Origin: Paragordius varius | Taxonomy: Eukaryota > Nematomorpha | DNA length: 64,000 nucleotides | Reading direction: 5' to 3' | NCBI GenBank assembly: GCA_964247055.1 | Contig: OZ176050.1 | Span: 1,550,001 to 1,614,000 of the forward strand | In this document: in pieces, positions 9,961 through 24,300 of the stretch | Layout: every line of letters begins with the position of its first letter | How positions within the stretch are numbered: position 1 is the stretch's first letter | Translations under genes and position numbers: made by a program | The notes under the pieces: generated by a model | Told to the model about the DNA's origin: nothing | Databases searched by the model: none | What the model saw: only the letters and a program-made list of their open reading frames with translations

Positions 9961-12205
9961 ATAATGGTCACCTGTGAACAAAATTATTTTTTATACATTC
10001 TCTTAGTAAGACTACATAAAATATAGAGATAGTTTGGCAAACTCTTTCATATCCGATTTTTACAACGATACTTTAAAAATTATGGTATTAAACCAGTCGT
10101 ATCAATACTCAAGTTAAACTTTGTCCTTAAAAATCGGATATTGGTCACCGGTGAACAAAATTATTTTATATACATTCTCTTAGTAAGACTACATCAAAAT
10201 ATAGAGATAGTTTGACAAACTCTTTCACATCCGATTTTTACAACGATACTTCAAAAACTAATGTATAAAACTAGTCGCATCAATACTCAAGTTAAACTTT
10301 GTCCTTAAAAATCTTATATTGGTCACCGGTGAACAAAATTATTTTTTATACATTCTCTTAGTAGGACTACATCAAAATATAGAGATAGTTTGGCAAACTC
10401 TTTCATAATCGATTTTTACAACGATACTTTAAAAATTAATGTATAAAACTAGTCGCATCAATACTCAAGATAAACTTTGTCCTTAAAAATCGGATATTGG
10501 TCACCGGTGAACAAAACTATTTTTTATACATTCTCTTAGTAAGACTACATCAAAATATAGAGATAGTTTGACAAACTCTTTCATATCCGATTTTCACAAC
10601 GATATTTAAGAATTAATGTATAAAACTAGTCGTATCAATAAATCGCATCAATACTCAAGTTAAACTTTGTCCTTAAAAATCGGATAATGGTCACCGGTGA
10701 ATAAAATTATTTTTTATACATTCTCTTAGTGAGACTACATCAAAATATAGAGATAGTTTGGCAAACTCTTTCATATCCGATTTTTACAACGATACTTTAA
10801 AAATTATGGTATTAAACCAGTCGTATCAATACTCAAGTTAAACTTTGTCATTAAAAATCGGATATTGGTCACTGGTGAACAAAATTATTTTATATACATT
10901 CTCTTAGTAAGACTACATCAAAATATAGAGATAGTTTGGCAAACTCTTTCATATCCGATTTTTACAACGATACTTTAAAAATTATGGTATTAAACCAGGC
11001 GCATCAATACTCAAGTTAAACTTTGTCCTTAAAAATCGGATATTGGTCACCGGTGAACAAAACTATTTTTTATACATTCTCTTAGTATGACTACATCAAA
11101 ATATAGAGATAGTTTGACAAACTCTTTCATATCCGATTTTCACAACGATATTTAAGAATTAATGTATACAACTAGTCGTATCAATAAATCGCATCAATAC
11201 TGAAGTTAAACTTTGTCCTTAAAAATCGGATAATGGTCACCGGTGAACAAAATTATTTTTTATACATTCTCTTAGTAAGACTACATCAAAATATAGAGAT
11301 AGTTTGGCAAACTCTTTCATATCCGATTTTTACAACGATACTTTAAAAATTATGGTATTAAACCAGTCGTATCAATACTCAAGTTAAACTTTGTCCTTAA
11401 AATCGGATATTGGTCACCGGTGAACAAAATTATTTTATATACATTCTCTTAGTAAGACTACATCAAAATATAGAGATAGTTTGACAAACTCTTTCACATC
11501 CGATTTTTACAACGATACTTCAAAAACTAATGTATAAAACTAGTCGCATCAATACTCAAGTTAAACTTTGTCCTTAAAAATCTTATATTGGTCACCGGTG
11601 AACAAAATTATTTTTTATACATTCTCTTAGTAGGACTACATCAAAATATAGAGATAGTTTGGCAAACTCTTTCATAATCGATTTTTACAACGATACTTTA
11701 AAAATTAATGTATAAAACTAGTCGCATCAATACTCAAGTTAAACTTTGTCCTTAAAAATCCGATATTGGTCACCGGTGAACAAAACTATTTTTTATACAT
11801 TCTCTTAGTAAGACTACATCAAAATATAGAGATAGTTTGACAAACTCTTTCATATCCGATTTTCACAACGATATTTAAGTATTAATGTATAAAACTAGTC
11901 GTATCAATAAATCGCATCAATACTCAAGTTAAACTTTGTCCTTAAAAATCGGATAATGGTCACCGGTGAACAAAATTATTTTTTATACATTCTCTTAGTG
12001 AGACTACATCAAAATATAGAGATAGTTTGGCAAACTCTTTCATATCCGATTTTTACAACGATACTTTAAAAATTATGGTATTAAACCAGTCGTATCAATA
12101 CTCAAGTTAAACTTTGTCATTAAAAATCGGATATTGGTCACCGGTGAACAAAATTATTTTATATACATTCTCTTAGTAAGACTACATCAAAATATAGAGA
12201 TAGTT
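9961..12205. repeat. 1,269-bp (seven-monomer) tandem pair
   Basis: Markers GGATAATGG (9961 and 11230), AATCTTATATTGG (about 10310 and 11579), CTTCAAAAACTAATG (10252 and 11521) and GTCATTAAAAATC (10847 and 12116) all keep an offset of 1,269 bp. Within this, a four-monomer offset of 723-724 bp also links 9529 to 10252 and 11521 to 12245. The shared order ends near 12205, where TTTGGCAAAC and TTTGACAAAC differ. Differences between the copies are scattered single bases, such as CCTGTG against CCGGTG and GAATAAAATT against GAACAAAATT. Confidence 0.8.
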
Positions 12206-13328
12206 TGACAAACTCTTTCACATCCGATTTTTACAACGATACTTCAAAAACTAATGTATAAAACTAGTCGCATCAATACTCAAGTTAAACTTTGTCCTTA
12301 AAAATCGGATATTGGTCACCGGTGAACAAAATTATTTTTTATACATTCTCTTAGTAGGACTACATCAAAATATAGAGATAGTTTGGCAAACTCTTTCATA
12401 ATCGATTTTTACAACGATACTTTAAAAATTAATGTATAAAACTAGTCGCATCAATACTCAAGTTAAACTTTGTCCTTAAAAATCGGATATTGGTCACCGG
12501 TGAACAAAACTATTTTTTATACATTCTCTTAGTAAGACTACATCAAAATATAGAGATAGTTTGACAAACTCTTTCACATCCGATTTTTACAACGATACTT
12601 TAAAAATTAATGTATAAAACTAGTCGTATCAATAAATCGCATCAATACTCAAGTTAAACTTTGTCCTTAAAAATCGGATATTGGTCACCGGTGAAAAAAA
12701 TTATTTTTTATACATTCTCTTAGTAGGACTACATCAAAATATAGAGATAGTTTGGCAAACTCTTTCATATCCGATTTTTACAACGATAATTTAAAAATTA
12801 ATGTATAAAACTAGTCGCATCAATACTCAAGTTAAACTTTGTCCTTAAAAATCGGATATTGGTCACCGGTGAACAAAATTATTTTTTATACATTCTCTTA
12901 GTCAGACTACATCAAAATATAGAAATAGTTTGACAAACTTTTTCATATCCGATTTTTACAACGATACTTAAAAATTATGGTATTAAACCAGTCGTATCAA
13001 TACTCAAGTTAAACTTTGTCCTTAAAAATCGGATATTGGTCACCGGTGAACAAAATTATTTTATATACATTCTCTTAGTAAGACTACATCAAAATATAGA
13101 GATAGTTTGACAAACTCTTTCATATCCGATTTTTACAACGATACTTTAAAAATTAATGTATTAAACTTGTCGCATCAATACTCAAGCTAAACATTGTCCT
13201 TAAAAATCGGATATTGGTCACCGGTGAACAAACTATTTTTTATACATTCTCTTAGTAAGACTACATCAAAATATAGAGATAGTTTGACAAACTCTTTCAC
13301 ATCCGATTTTTACAACGATATTTAAAAA
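12206..13328. repeat. Array segment related to 16.2-16.9 kb
   Basis: About six monomers. Up to about 12940 it follows the same monomer order as 16165-16900 at an offset of 3,959 bp: CTTCAAAAACTAATG at 12245 and 16204, CATAATCGATT near 12390 and 16355, and GTCAGACTAC at 12901 and 16860. The latter part (12960-13328) holds ordinary basic monomers, including one with CAAGCTAAACATTG near 13181. Nothing other than satellite is seen. Confidence 0.75.
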
Positions 13329-13683
13329 TTAATGTCTTAAACTAGTCGCATCAATACTCAAGTTAAACTTTGTCCTTAAAAAACGGATATTGGTCACCGG
13401 TGAACAAAATTATTTTTTATACATTCTCTTAGCAAGACTACATCAAAATATAGAGATAGTTTGGCAAACTCTTTCACATCCGATTTTTACAACGATATTT
13501 AAAAATTAATGTCTTAAACTAGTCGCATCAATACTCAAGTTAAACTTTGTCCTTAAAAAACGGATATTGGTCACCGGTGAACATAATTATTTTCTATACA
13601 TTCTCTTAGCAAGACTACATCAAAATATAGAGATAGTTTGGCAAACTCTTTCATATCCGATTTTTACAACGATACTTTAAAAA
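13329..13683. repeat. Two adjacent sister monomers
   Basis: Monomers 13329-13505 (177 bp) and 13506-13683 (178 bp) share two rare variants, AATGTCTTAAAC at their start and TTAAAAAACGGATATTGG in the left arm. I did not notice these variants elsewhere. The pair therefore looks like a duplication of a single monomer. The second has since gained ACATAATTATTTTC in place of ACAAAATTATTTTT. Confidence 0.8.
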
Positions 13684-14660
13684 TTATGGTATTAAACCAG
13701 GCGCATCAATACTCAAGTTAAACTTTGTCCTTAAAAATCGGATATTGGTCACCCGTGAACAAAACTATTTTTTATACATTCTCTTAGTAAGACTACATCA
13801 AAATATAGAGATAGTTTGACAAACTCTTTCATATCCGATTTTTACAACGATATTTAAAAATTAATGTATAAAACTAGTCGTATCAATAAATCGCATCAAT
13901 ACTCAAGTTAAACTTTGTCCTTAAAAATAGGATAATGGTCACCGGTGAACAATTTTTTATACATTCTCTTAGTAGGACTACATCAAAATATAGAGATAGT
14001 TTGGCAAACTCTTTCATATTCGATTTTTACAACGATACTTTAAAAATTATGGTATTAAACCAGTCGCATCAATACACAAGTTAAACTTTGTCCTTAAAAA
14101 TCGGATATTGGTCACCGGTGAACAAAATTATTTTCTATACATTCTCTTAGCAAGACTACATCAAAATATAGAGATAGTTTGGCAAACTCTTTCATATCCG
14201 ATTTTTACAACGATACTTTAAAAATTATGGTATTAAACCAGGCGCATCAATACTCAAGTTAAACTTTGTCCTTAAAAATCGGATATTGGTCACCCGTGAA
14301 CAAAACTATTTTTTATACATTCTCTTAGTAAGACTACATCAAAATATAGAGATAGTTTGACAAACTCTTTCATATCCGATTTTTACAACGATATTTAAAA
14401 ATTAATGTATAAAACTAGTCGTATCAATAAATCGCATCAATACTCAAGTTAAACTTTGTCCTTAAAAATAGGATAATGGTCACCGGTGAACAATTTTTTA
14501 TACATTCTCTTAGTAGGACTACATCAAAATATAGAGATAGTTTGGCAAACTCTTTCATATTCGATTTTTACAACGATACTTTAAAAATTATGGTATTAAA
14601 CCAGTCGCATCAATACACAAGTTAAACTTTGTCCTTAAAAATCGGATATTGGTCACCGGT
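13580..14660. repeat. 541-bp (three-monomer) tandem pair
   Basis: CACCCGTGAAC at 13752 and 14293, the shortened GAACAATTTTTTATAC near 13947 and 14488, and TTTTCTATAC near 13592 and 14130 repeat at 541 bp. The period equals two basic plus one long monomer, less the T-tract shortening in the long one. A related set (CACCCGTG at 15737, GAACAATTTTTTATAC near 15935) appears 1,444 bp further on. Only satellite sequence is present. Confidence 0.8.
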
Positions 14661-17600
14661 GAACAAAATTATTTTATATACATTCTCTTAGCAAGACTAC
14701 ATCAAAATATAGAGATAGTTTGACAAACTCTTTCATATCCGATTTTTACAACGATACTTTAAAAATTAATGTATAAAACTAGTCGTATCAATAAATCGCA
14801 TCAATACTCAAGTTAAACTTTGTCCTTAAAAATCGGATATTGGTCACCGGTGAACAAAATTATTTTTTATACATTCTCTTAGTAGGACTACATCAAAATA
14901 TAGAGATAGTTTGGCAAACTCTTTCATATTCGATTTTTACAACGATACTTTAAAAATTATGGTATTAAACCAGTCGCATCAATACACAAGTTAAACTTTG
15001 TCCTTAAAAATCGGATATTGGTCACCGGTGAACAAAATTATTTTATATACATTCTCTTAGTAAGACTACATCAAAATATAGAGATAGTTTGACAAACTCT
15101 TTCATATCCGATTTTTACAACGATACTTCAAAAACTAATGTATAAAACTAGTCGCATCAATACTCAAGTTTATCTTTGTCCTTAAAAATCGGATATTGGT
15201 CACCGGTGAACAAAATTATTTTTTATACATTCTCTTAGTAGGACTACATCAAAATATAGAGATAGTTTGGCAAACTCTTTCATAATCGATTTTTACAACG
15301 ATACTTTGAAAATTAATGTATAAAACTAGTGGCATCAATACTCAAGTTAAACTTTGTCCTTAAAAATCGGATATTGGTCACCGGTGAACAAAACTATTTT
15401 TTATACATTCTCTTAGTAAGACTACATCAAAATATAGAGATAGTTTGGCAAACTCTTTCATATTCGATTTTTACAACGATACTTTAAAAATTATGGTATT
15501 AAACCAGTCGCATCAATACACAAGTTAAACTTTGTCCTTAAAAATCGGATATTGGTCACCGGTGAACAAAATTATTTTATATACATTCTCTTAGTAAGAC
15601 TACATCAAAATATAGAGATAGTTTGACAAACTCTTTCATATCCGATTTTTACAACGATACTTTAAAAATTATGGTATTAAACCAGGCGCATCAATACTCA
15701 AGTTAAACTTTGTCCTTAAAAATCGGATATTGGTCACCCGTGAACAAAACTATTTTTTATACATTCTCTTAGTAAGACTACATCAAAATATAGAGATAGT
15801 TTGACAAACTCTTTCATATCCGATTTTTACAACGATATTTAAAAATTAATGTATAAAACTAGTCGTATCAATAAATCGCATCAATACTCAAGTTAAACTT
15901 TGTCCTTAAAAATAGGATAATGGTCACCGGTGAACAATTTTTTATACATTCTCTTAGTAGGACTACATCAAAATATAGAGATAGTTTGGCAAACTCTTTC
16001 ATATTCGATTTTTACAACGATACTTTAAAAATTATGGTATTAAACCAGTCGCATCAATACACAAGTTAAACTTTGTCCTTAAAAATCGGATATTGGTCAC
16101 CGGTGAACAAAATTATTTTATATACATTCTCTTAGTAAGACTACATCAAAATATAGAGATAGTTTGACAAACTCTTTCATATCCGATTTTTACAACGATA
16201 CTTCAAAAACTAATGTATAAAACTAGTCGCATCAATACTCAAGTTTATCTTTGTCCTTAAAAATCGGATATTGGTCACCGGTGAACAAAATTATTTTTTA
16301 TACATTCTCTTAGTATGACTACATCAAAATATAGAGATAGTTTGGCAAACTCTTTCATAATCGATTTTTACAACGATACTTTAAAAATTAATGTATAAAA
16401 CTAGTCGCATCAATACTCAAGTTAAACTTTGTCCTTAAAAATCGGATATTGGTCACCGGTGAACAAAACTATTTTTTATACATTCTCTTAGTAAGACTAC
16501 ATCAAAATATAGAGATAGTTTGACAAACTCTTTCACATCCGATTTTTACAACGATACTTTAAAAATTAATGTATAAAACTAGTCGTATCAATAAATCGCA
16601 TCAATACTCAAGTTAAACTTTGTCCTTAAAAATCGGATATTGGTCACCGGTGAACAAAATTATTTTTTATACATTCTCTTAGTAGGACTACATCAAAATA
16701 TAGAGATAGTTTGGCAAACTCTTTCATATCCGATTTTTACAACGATACTTTAAAAATTAATGTATAAAACTAGTCGCATCAATACTCAAGTTAAACTTTG
16801 TCCTTAAAAATCGGATATTGGTCACCGGTGAACAAAATTATTTTTTATACATTCTCTTAGTCAGACTACATCAAAATATAGAAATAGTTTGACAAACTTT
16901 TTCACATCCGATTTTTACAACGATATTTAAAAATTAATGTATTAAACTAGTCGCATCAATACTCAAGTTAAACTTTGTCCTTAAAAATCGGATATTGGTC
17001 ACCGGTGAACAAAATTATTTTTTATACATTCTCTTAGCAAGACTACATCAAAATATAGAAATAGTTTGGCAAACTCTTTCATATCCGATTTTTACAACGA
17101 TACTTTAAAAATTATGGTATTAAACCAGGCGCATCAATACACAAGTTAAACTTTGTCCTTAAAAATCGGATATTGGTCACCGGTGAACAAAATTATTTTA
17201 TATACATTCTCTTAGTAAGACTACATCAAAATATAGAGATAGTTTGACAAACTCTTTCATATCTGATTTTTACAACGATACTTCAAAAACTAATGTATAA
17301 ACACATCAATACTCAAGTTTATCTTTGTCCTTAAAAATCGGATATTGGTCACCGGTGAACAAAATTATTTTTTATACATTCTCTTAGTAGGACTACATCA
17401 AAATATAGAGATAGTTTGGCAAACTCTTTCATAATCGATTTTTACAACGATACTTTAAAAATTAATGTATAAAACTAGTCGCATCAATACTCAAGTTAAA
17501 CTTTGTCCTTAAAAATCGGATATTGGTCACCGGTGAACAAAACTATTTTTTATACATTCTCTTAGTAAGACTACATCAAAATATAGAGATAGTTTGACAA

Positions 17601-18240
17601 ACTCTTTCACATCCGATTTTTACAACGATACTTTAATAATTAATGTATAAAACTAGTCGTATCAATAAATCGCATCAATACTCAAGTTAAACTTTGTCCT
17701 TAAAAATCGGATATTGGTCACCGGTGAACAAAATTATTTTTTATACATTCTCTTAGTAGGACTACATCAAAATATAGAGATAGTTTGGCAAACTCTTTCA
17801 TATCCGATTTTTACAACGATACTTTAAAAATTAATGTATAAAACTAGTCGCATCAATACTCAAGTTAAACTTTGTCCTTAAAAATCGGATATTGGTCACC
17901 GGTGAACAAAATTATTTTTTATACATTCTCTATGTCAGACTACATCAAAATATAGAAATAGTTTGACAAACTTTTTCACATCCGATTTTTACAACGATAT
18001 TTAAAAATTAATGTATTAAACTAGTCGCATCAATACTCAAGTTAAACTTTGTCCTTAAAAATCGGATATTGGTCACCGGTGAACAAAATTATTTTTTATA
18101 CATTCTCTTAGCAAGACTACATCAAAATATAGAAATAGTTTGGCAAACTCTTTCATATCCGATTTTTACAACGATACTTTAAAAATTATGGTATTAAACC
18201 AGGCGCATCAATACTCAAGTTAAACTTTGTCCTTAAAAAT
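14661..18240. repeat. 1.07-1.08-kb (six-monomer) higher-order repeats
   Basis: The CTTCAAAAACTAATG monomer recurs at 15129, 16204 and 17284, giving spacings of 1,075 and 1,080 bp. GTCAGAC recurs at 16860 and 17934, a spacing of 1,074 bp because the later copy lost six bases in TATAAACACATCAAT near 17297. The rare CAAGTTTATCTTTG variant accompanies each anchor monomer (near 15165, 16242 and 17315). The copies differ by scattered single bases and small gaps. No gene or foreign insertion is seen. Confidence 0.78.
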
Positions 18241-21200
18241 CGGATAACCGGTGAACAAAACTATTTTTTATACATTCTCTTAGTAAGACTACATTAAAAT
18301 ATAGAGATAGTTTGACAAACTCTTTCATATCCGATTTTTACAACGATATTTAAAAATTAATGTATAAAACTAGTCGTATCAATAAATCGCATCAATACTC
18401 AAGTTAAACTTTGTCCTTAAAAATAGGATAATGGTCACCGGTGAACAAAATTATTTTTTATACATTTTCTTAGTAAGACTACATCAAAATATAGAAATAG
18501 TTTGACCTCTTTCATATCCGATTTTTACAACGATACTTTAAAAATTAATGTGTTAAACTAGTCGCATCAATACTCAAGTTAAACTTTGTTCTTAAAAATC
18601 GGATATTGGTCACCGGTGAACAAAATTATTTTTTATATATTCTCTTAGCAAGACTACATCAAAATATAGAGATAGTTTGACAAACTCTTTCATATCCGAT
18701 TTTTACAACGATACTTTAAAAATTATTGTATAAAACTAGTCGTATCAATAAATCCCATCAATACTCAAGTTAAACTTTGTCCTTAAAAATCGGATATTGG
18801 TCACCGGTGAACAAAATTATTTTTTATACATTCTCTTAGTAGGACTACATCAAAATATAGAGATAGTTTGGCAAACTCTTTCATAATCGATTTTTACAAT
18901 GATACTTTAAAAATTAATGTATAAAACTAGTCGCATCAATACTCAAGTTAAACTTTGTCCTTAAAAATCGGATATTGGTCACCGGTGAACAAAATTATTT
19001 TTTATACATTCTCTTAGTAAGACTACATCAAAATATAGAAATAGTTTGACAAATTCTTTCATATCCGATTTTTACAACGATACTTTAAAAATTAATGTAT
19101 TAAACTAGTCGCATCAATACTCAAGTTAAACTTTGTTCTTAAAAATCGGATATTGGTCACCGGTGAACAAATTATTTTTATACATTCTCTTAGCAAGACT
19201 ACATCAAAATATAGAAATAGTTTGGCAAACTCTTTCATATCCGATTTTTACAACGATACTTTAAAAATTATGATATTAAACCAGGCGCATCAATACTCAA
19301 GTTAAACTTTGTCCTTAAAAATCGGATAACCGGTGAACAAAACTATTTTTTATACATTCTCTTAGTAAGACTACATTAAAATATAGAGATAGTTTGACAA
19401 ACTCTTTCATATCCGATTTTTACAACGATATTTAAAAATTAATGTATAAAACTAGTCGTATCAATAAATCGCATCAATACTCAAGTTAAACTTTGTCCTT
19501 AAAAATAGGATAATGGTCACCGGTGAACAAAATTATTTTTTATACATTCTCTTAGTAAGACTACATCAAAATATAGAAATAGTTTGACCTCTTTCATATC
19601 CGATTTTTACAACGATACTTTAAAAATTAATGTGTTAAACTAGTCGCATCAATACTTAAGTTAAACTTTGTTCTTAAAAATCGGATATTGGTCACCGGTG
19701 AACAAAATTATTTTTTATATATTCTCTTAGCAAGACTATATCAAAATATAGAGATAGTTTGACAAACTCTTTCATATCCGATTTTTACAACGATACTTTA
19801 AAAATTATTGTATAAAACTAGTCGTATCAATAAATCGCATCAATACTCAAGTTAAACTTTGTCCTTAAAAATCGGATATTGGTCACCGGTGAACAAAATT
19901 ATTTTTTATACATTCTCTTAGTAGGACTACATCAAAATATATAGATAGTTTGGCAAACTCTTTCATAATCGATTTTTACAATGATACTTTAAAAATTAAT
20001 GTATAAAACTAGTCGCATCAATACTCAAGTTAAACTTTGTCCTTAAAAATCGGATATTGGTCACCGGTGAACAAAATTATTTTTTATACATTCTCTTAGT
20101 AAGACTACATCAAAATATAGAAATAGTTTGACAAATTCTTTCATATCCGATTTTTACAACGATACTTTAAAAATTAATGTATTAAACTAGTCGCATCAAT
20201 ACTCAAGTTAAACTTTGTTCTTAAAAATCGGATATTTGTCACCGGTGAACAAAATTATTTTTTATATATTCTCTTAGCAAGACTACATCAAAATATAGAG
20301 ATAGTTTGACAAACTCTTTCATATCCGATTTTTACAACGAAACTTTAAAAATTATTGTATAAAACTAGTCGTATCAATAAATCGCATCAATACTCAAGTT
20401 AAACTTTGTCCTTAAAAATCGGATATTGGTCACCGGTGAACAAAATTATTTTTTATACATTCTCTTAGTAGGACTACATCAAAATATAGAGATAGTTTGG
20501 CAAACTCTTTCATAATCGATTTTTACAATGATACTTTAAAAATTAATGTATAAAACTAGTCGCATCAATACTCAAGTTAAACTTTGTCCTTAAAAATCGG
20601 ATATTGGTCACCGGTGAACAAAACTATTTTTTATACATTCTCTTAGTAAGACTACATTAAAATATAGAGAATGTTTGACAAACTCTTTCATATCCGATTT
20701 TTACAACGATATTTAAAAATTAATGTATAAAACTAGTCGTATCAATAAATCGCATCAATACTCAAGTTAAACTTTGTCCTTAAAAATAGGATAATGGTCA
20801 CCGGTGAACAAAATTATTTTTTATACATTCTCTTAGTAAGACTACATCAAAATATAGAAATAGTTTGACCTCTTTCATATCCGATTTTTACAACGATACT
20901 TTAAAAATTAATGTGTTAAACTAGTCGCATCAATACTCAAGTTAAACTTTGTTCTTAAAAATCGGATATTGGTCACCGGTGAACAAAATTATTTTTTATA
21001 TATTCTCTTAGCAAGACTACATCAAAATATAGAGATAGTTTGACAAACTCTTTCATATCCGATTTTTACAACGATACTTTATATTGTATAAAACTAGTCG
21101 TATCAATAAATCGCATCAATACTCAAGTTAAACTTTGTCCTTAAAAATCGGATATTGGTCACCGGTGAACAAAATTATTTTTTATACATTCTCTTAGTAG

Positions 21201-21350
21201 GACTACATCAAAATATAGAGATAGTTTGGCAAACTCTTTCATAATCGATTTTTACAATGATACTTTAAAAATTAATGTATAAAACTAGTCGCATCAATAC
21301 TCAAGTTAAACTTTGTCCTTAAAAATCGGATATTGTCACCGGTGAACAAA
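18241..21350. repeat. Three copies of a six/seven-monomer repeat marked by TTTGACCTC
   Basis: A monomer with a deletion that turns TTTGACAAACTCTTTC into TTTGACCTCTTTC lies at 18501, 19583 and 20874. The spacings are 1,082 and 1,291 bp. The first two copies also share CGGATAACCGG (18241 and 19323), in which six bases before the palindrome core are missing. Each copy is followed by the TTTGTTCTTAAAAATC and ATATATTCTC monomer. The TTTGACCTC monomer appears again at 29030 and 37051, linking this region to later blocks. Confidence 0.8.
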
Positions 21351-24300
21351 ATTATTTTTTATACATTCTCTTAGTAAGACTACATCAAAATATAGAAATA
21401 GTTTGACAAATTCTTTCATATCCGATTTTTACAACGATACTTTAAAAATTAATGTATTAAACTAGTCGCATCAATACTCAAGTTAAACTTTGTCCTTAAA
21501 AATCGGATATTGGTCACCGGTGAACAAAATTATTTTTTATACATTCTCTTAGTAAGACTACATCAAAATATAGAGATAGTTTGACAAACTCTTTCATATC
21601 CGATTTTTACAACGATACTTTAAAAATTAATGTATAAAACTAGTCGTATCAATAAATCGCATCAATACTCAAGTTAAACTTTGTTCTTAAAAATCGGATA
21701 TTGGTCACCGCTGAACAAAATTATTTTTTATACATTCTCTTAGTAGGACTACATCAAAATATAGAGATAGTTTGGCAAACTCTTTCATATCCGATTTTTA
21801 CAACGATACTTTAAAAATTATGGTATTAAACCAGTCGTATCAATACTCAAGTTAAACTTTGTCCTTAAAAATCGGATATTGGTCACCGGTGAACAAAATT
21901 ATTTTTTATACATTCTCTTAGCAAGACTACATCAAAATATAGAGATAGTTTAACAAACTCTTTCATATCCGATTTTTACAACGATACTTTAAAAATTAAT
22001 GTATAAAACTAGTCGTATCAATAAATCGCATCAATACTCAAGTTAAATTTTGTCCTTAAAAATCGGATATTGGTCACCGGTGAACAAAATTATTTTTTAT
22101 ACATTCTCTTAGTAGGACTACATCAAAATATAGAGATAGTTTGGCAAACTCTTTCATATCCGATTTTTACAACGATACTTTAAAAATTATGGTATTAAAC
22201 CAGACGTATCAATACTCAAGTTAAACTTTGTCCTTAAAAATCGGATATTGGTCACCGGTGAACAAAATTATTTTTTATACATTCTCTTAGTAAGACTACA
22301 TCAAAATATAGAGATAGTTTGACAAATTCATTCATATCCGATTTTTACAACGATATTTAAAAATTAATGTATTAAACTAGTCGCATCAATACTCAAGTTA
22401 AACTTTGTCCTTAATAATCGGATATTATTCACCGGGGAACAAAATTATTTTTTATACATTCTCTTAGTAAGACTACATCAAAATATAGAAATAGTTTGAC
22501 AAACTTTTTCATATCCGATTTTTACAACGATACTTTAAAAATTATGGTATTAAACCAGTCGCATCAATACTCAAGTTAAACTTTGTCCTTAAAAATCGGA
22601 TATTGGTCACCGGTGAACAAAATTATTTTATATACATTCTCTTAGTAAGACTACATCAAAATATAGAGATAGTTTGACAAACTCTTTCATATTCGATTTT
22701 TACAACGATACTTTAAAAATTAATGTATTAAACTAGTCGCATCAATACGTAAGCTAAACATTGTCCTTAAAAATTGGATATTGGTCACCGGTGAACAAAA
22801 CTATTTTTTATACATTCTCTTAGTAAGACTACATCAAAATATAGAGATAGTTTGACAAACTCTTTCACATCTGATTTTTACAACGATACTTTAAAAATTA
22901 ATGTATAAAACTAGTCGTATCAATAAATCACATCAATACTCAAGTTAAACTTTGTCCTTAAAACTCGGATATTGGTCACCGGTGAACAAAATTATTTTTT
23001 ATACATTCTCTTAGTAGGACTACATCAAAATATAGAGATAGTTTGGCAAACTCTTTCATATCCAATTTTTACAACGATACTTTAAAAATTATGCTATTAA
23101 ACCAGTCGTATCAATACTCAAGTTATACTTTGTCCTTAAAAATCGGATATTGGTCACCGGTGAACAAAACTATTTTTTATACATTCTCTTAGTAGGACTA
23201 CATCAAAATATAGAGATAGTTTGGCAAACTCTTTCATATCCGATTTTTACAACGATACTTTAAAAATTATGGTATTAAACCAGACGTATCAATACTCAAG
23301 TTAAACTTTGTCCTTAAAAATCGGATATTGGTCACCGGTGAACAAAATTATTTTTTATACATTCTCTTAGTAAGACTACATCAAAATATAGAGATAGTTT
23401 GACAAATTCATTCATATCCGATTTTTACAACGATATTTAAAAATTAATGTATTAAACTAGTCGCATCAATACTCAAGTTAAACTTTGTCCTTAATAATCG
23501 GATATTATTCACCGGGGAACAAAATTATTTTTTATACATTCTCTTAGTAAGACTACATCAAAATATAGAAATAGTTTGACAAACTTTTTCATATCCGATT
23601 TTTACAACGATACTTTAAAAATTATGGTATTAAACCAGTCGCATCAATACTCAAGTTAAACTTTGTCCTTAAAAATCGGATATTGGTCACCGGTGAACAA
23701 AATTATTTTATATACATTCTCTTAGTAAGACTACATCAAAATATAGAGATAGTTTGACAAACTCTTTCATATTCGATTTTTACAACGATACTTTAAAAAT
23801 TAATGTATTAAACTAGTCGCATCAATACGTAAGCTAAACATTGTCCTTAAAAATTGGATATTGGTCACCGGTGAACAAAACTATTTTTTATACATTCTCT
23901 TAGTAAGACTACATCAAAATATAGAGATAGTTTGACAAACTCTTTCACATCTGATTTTTACAACGATACTTTAAAAATTAATGTATAAAACTAGTCGTAT
24001 CAATAAATCACATCAATACTCAAGTTAAACTTTGTCCTTAAAACTCGGATATTGGTCACCGGTGAACAAAATTATTTTTTATACATTCTCTTAGTAGGAC
24101 TACATCAAAATATAGAGATAGTTTGGCAAACTCTTTCATATCCAATTTTTACAACGATACTTTAAAAATTATGCTATTAAACCAGTCGTATCAATACTCA
24201 AGTTATACTTTGTCCTTAAAAATCGGATATTGGTCACCGGTGAACAAAACTATTTTTTATACATTCTCTTAGTAGGACTACATCAAAATATAGAGATAGT

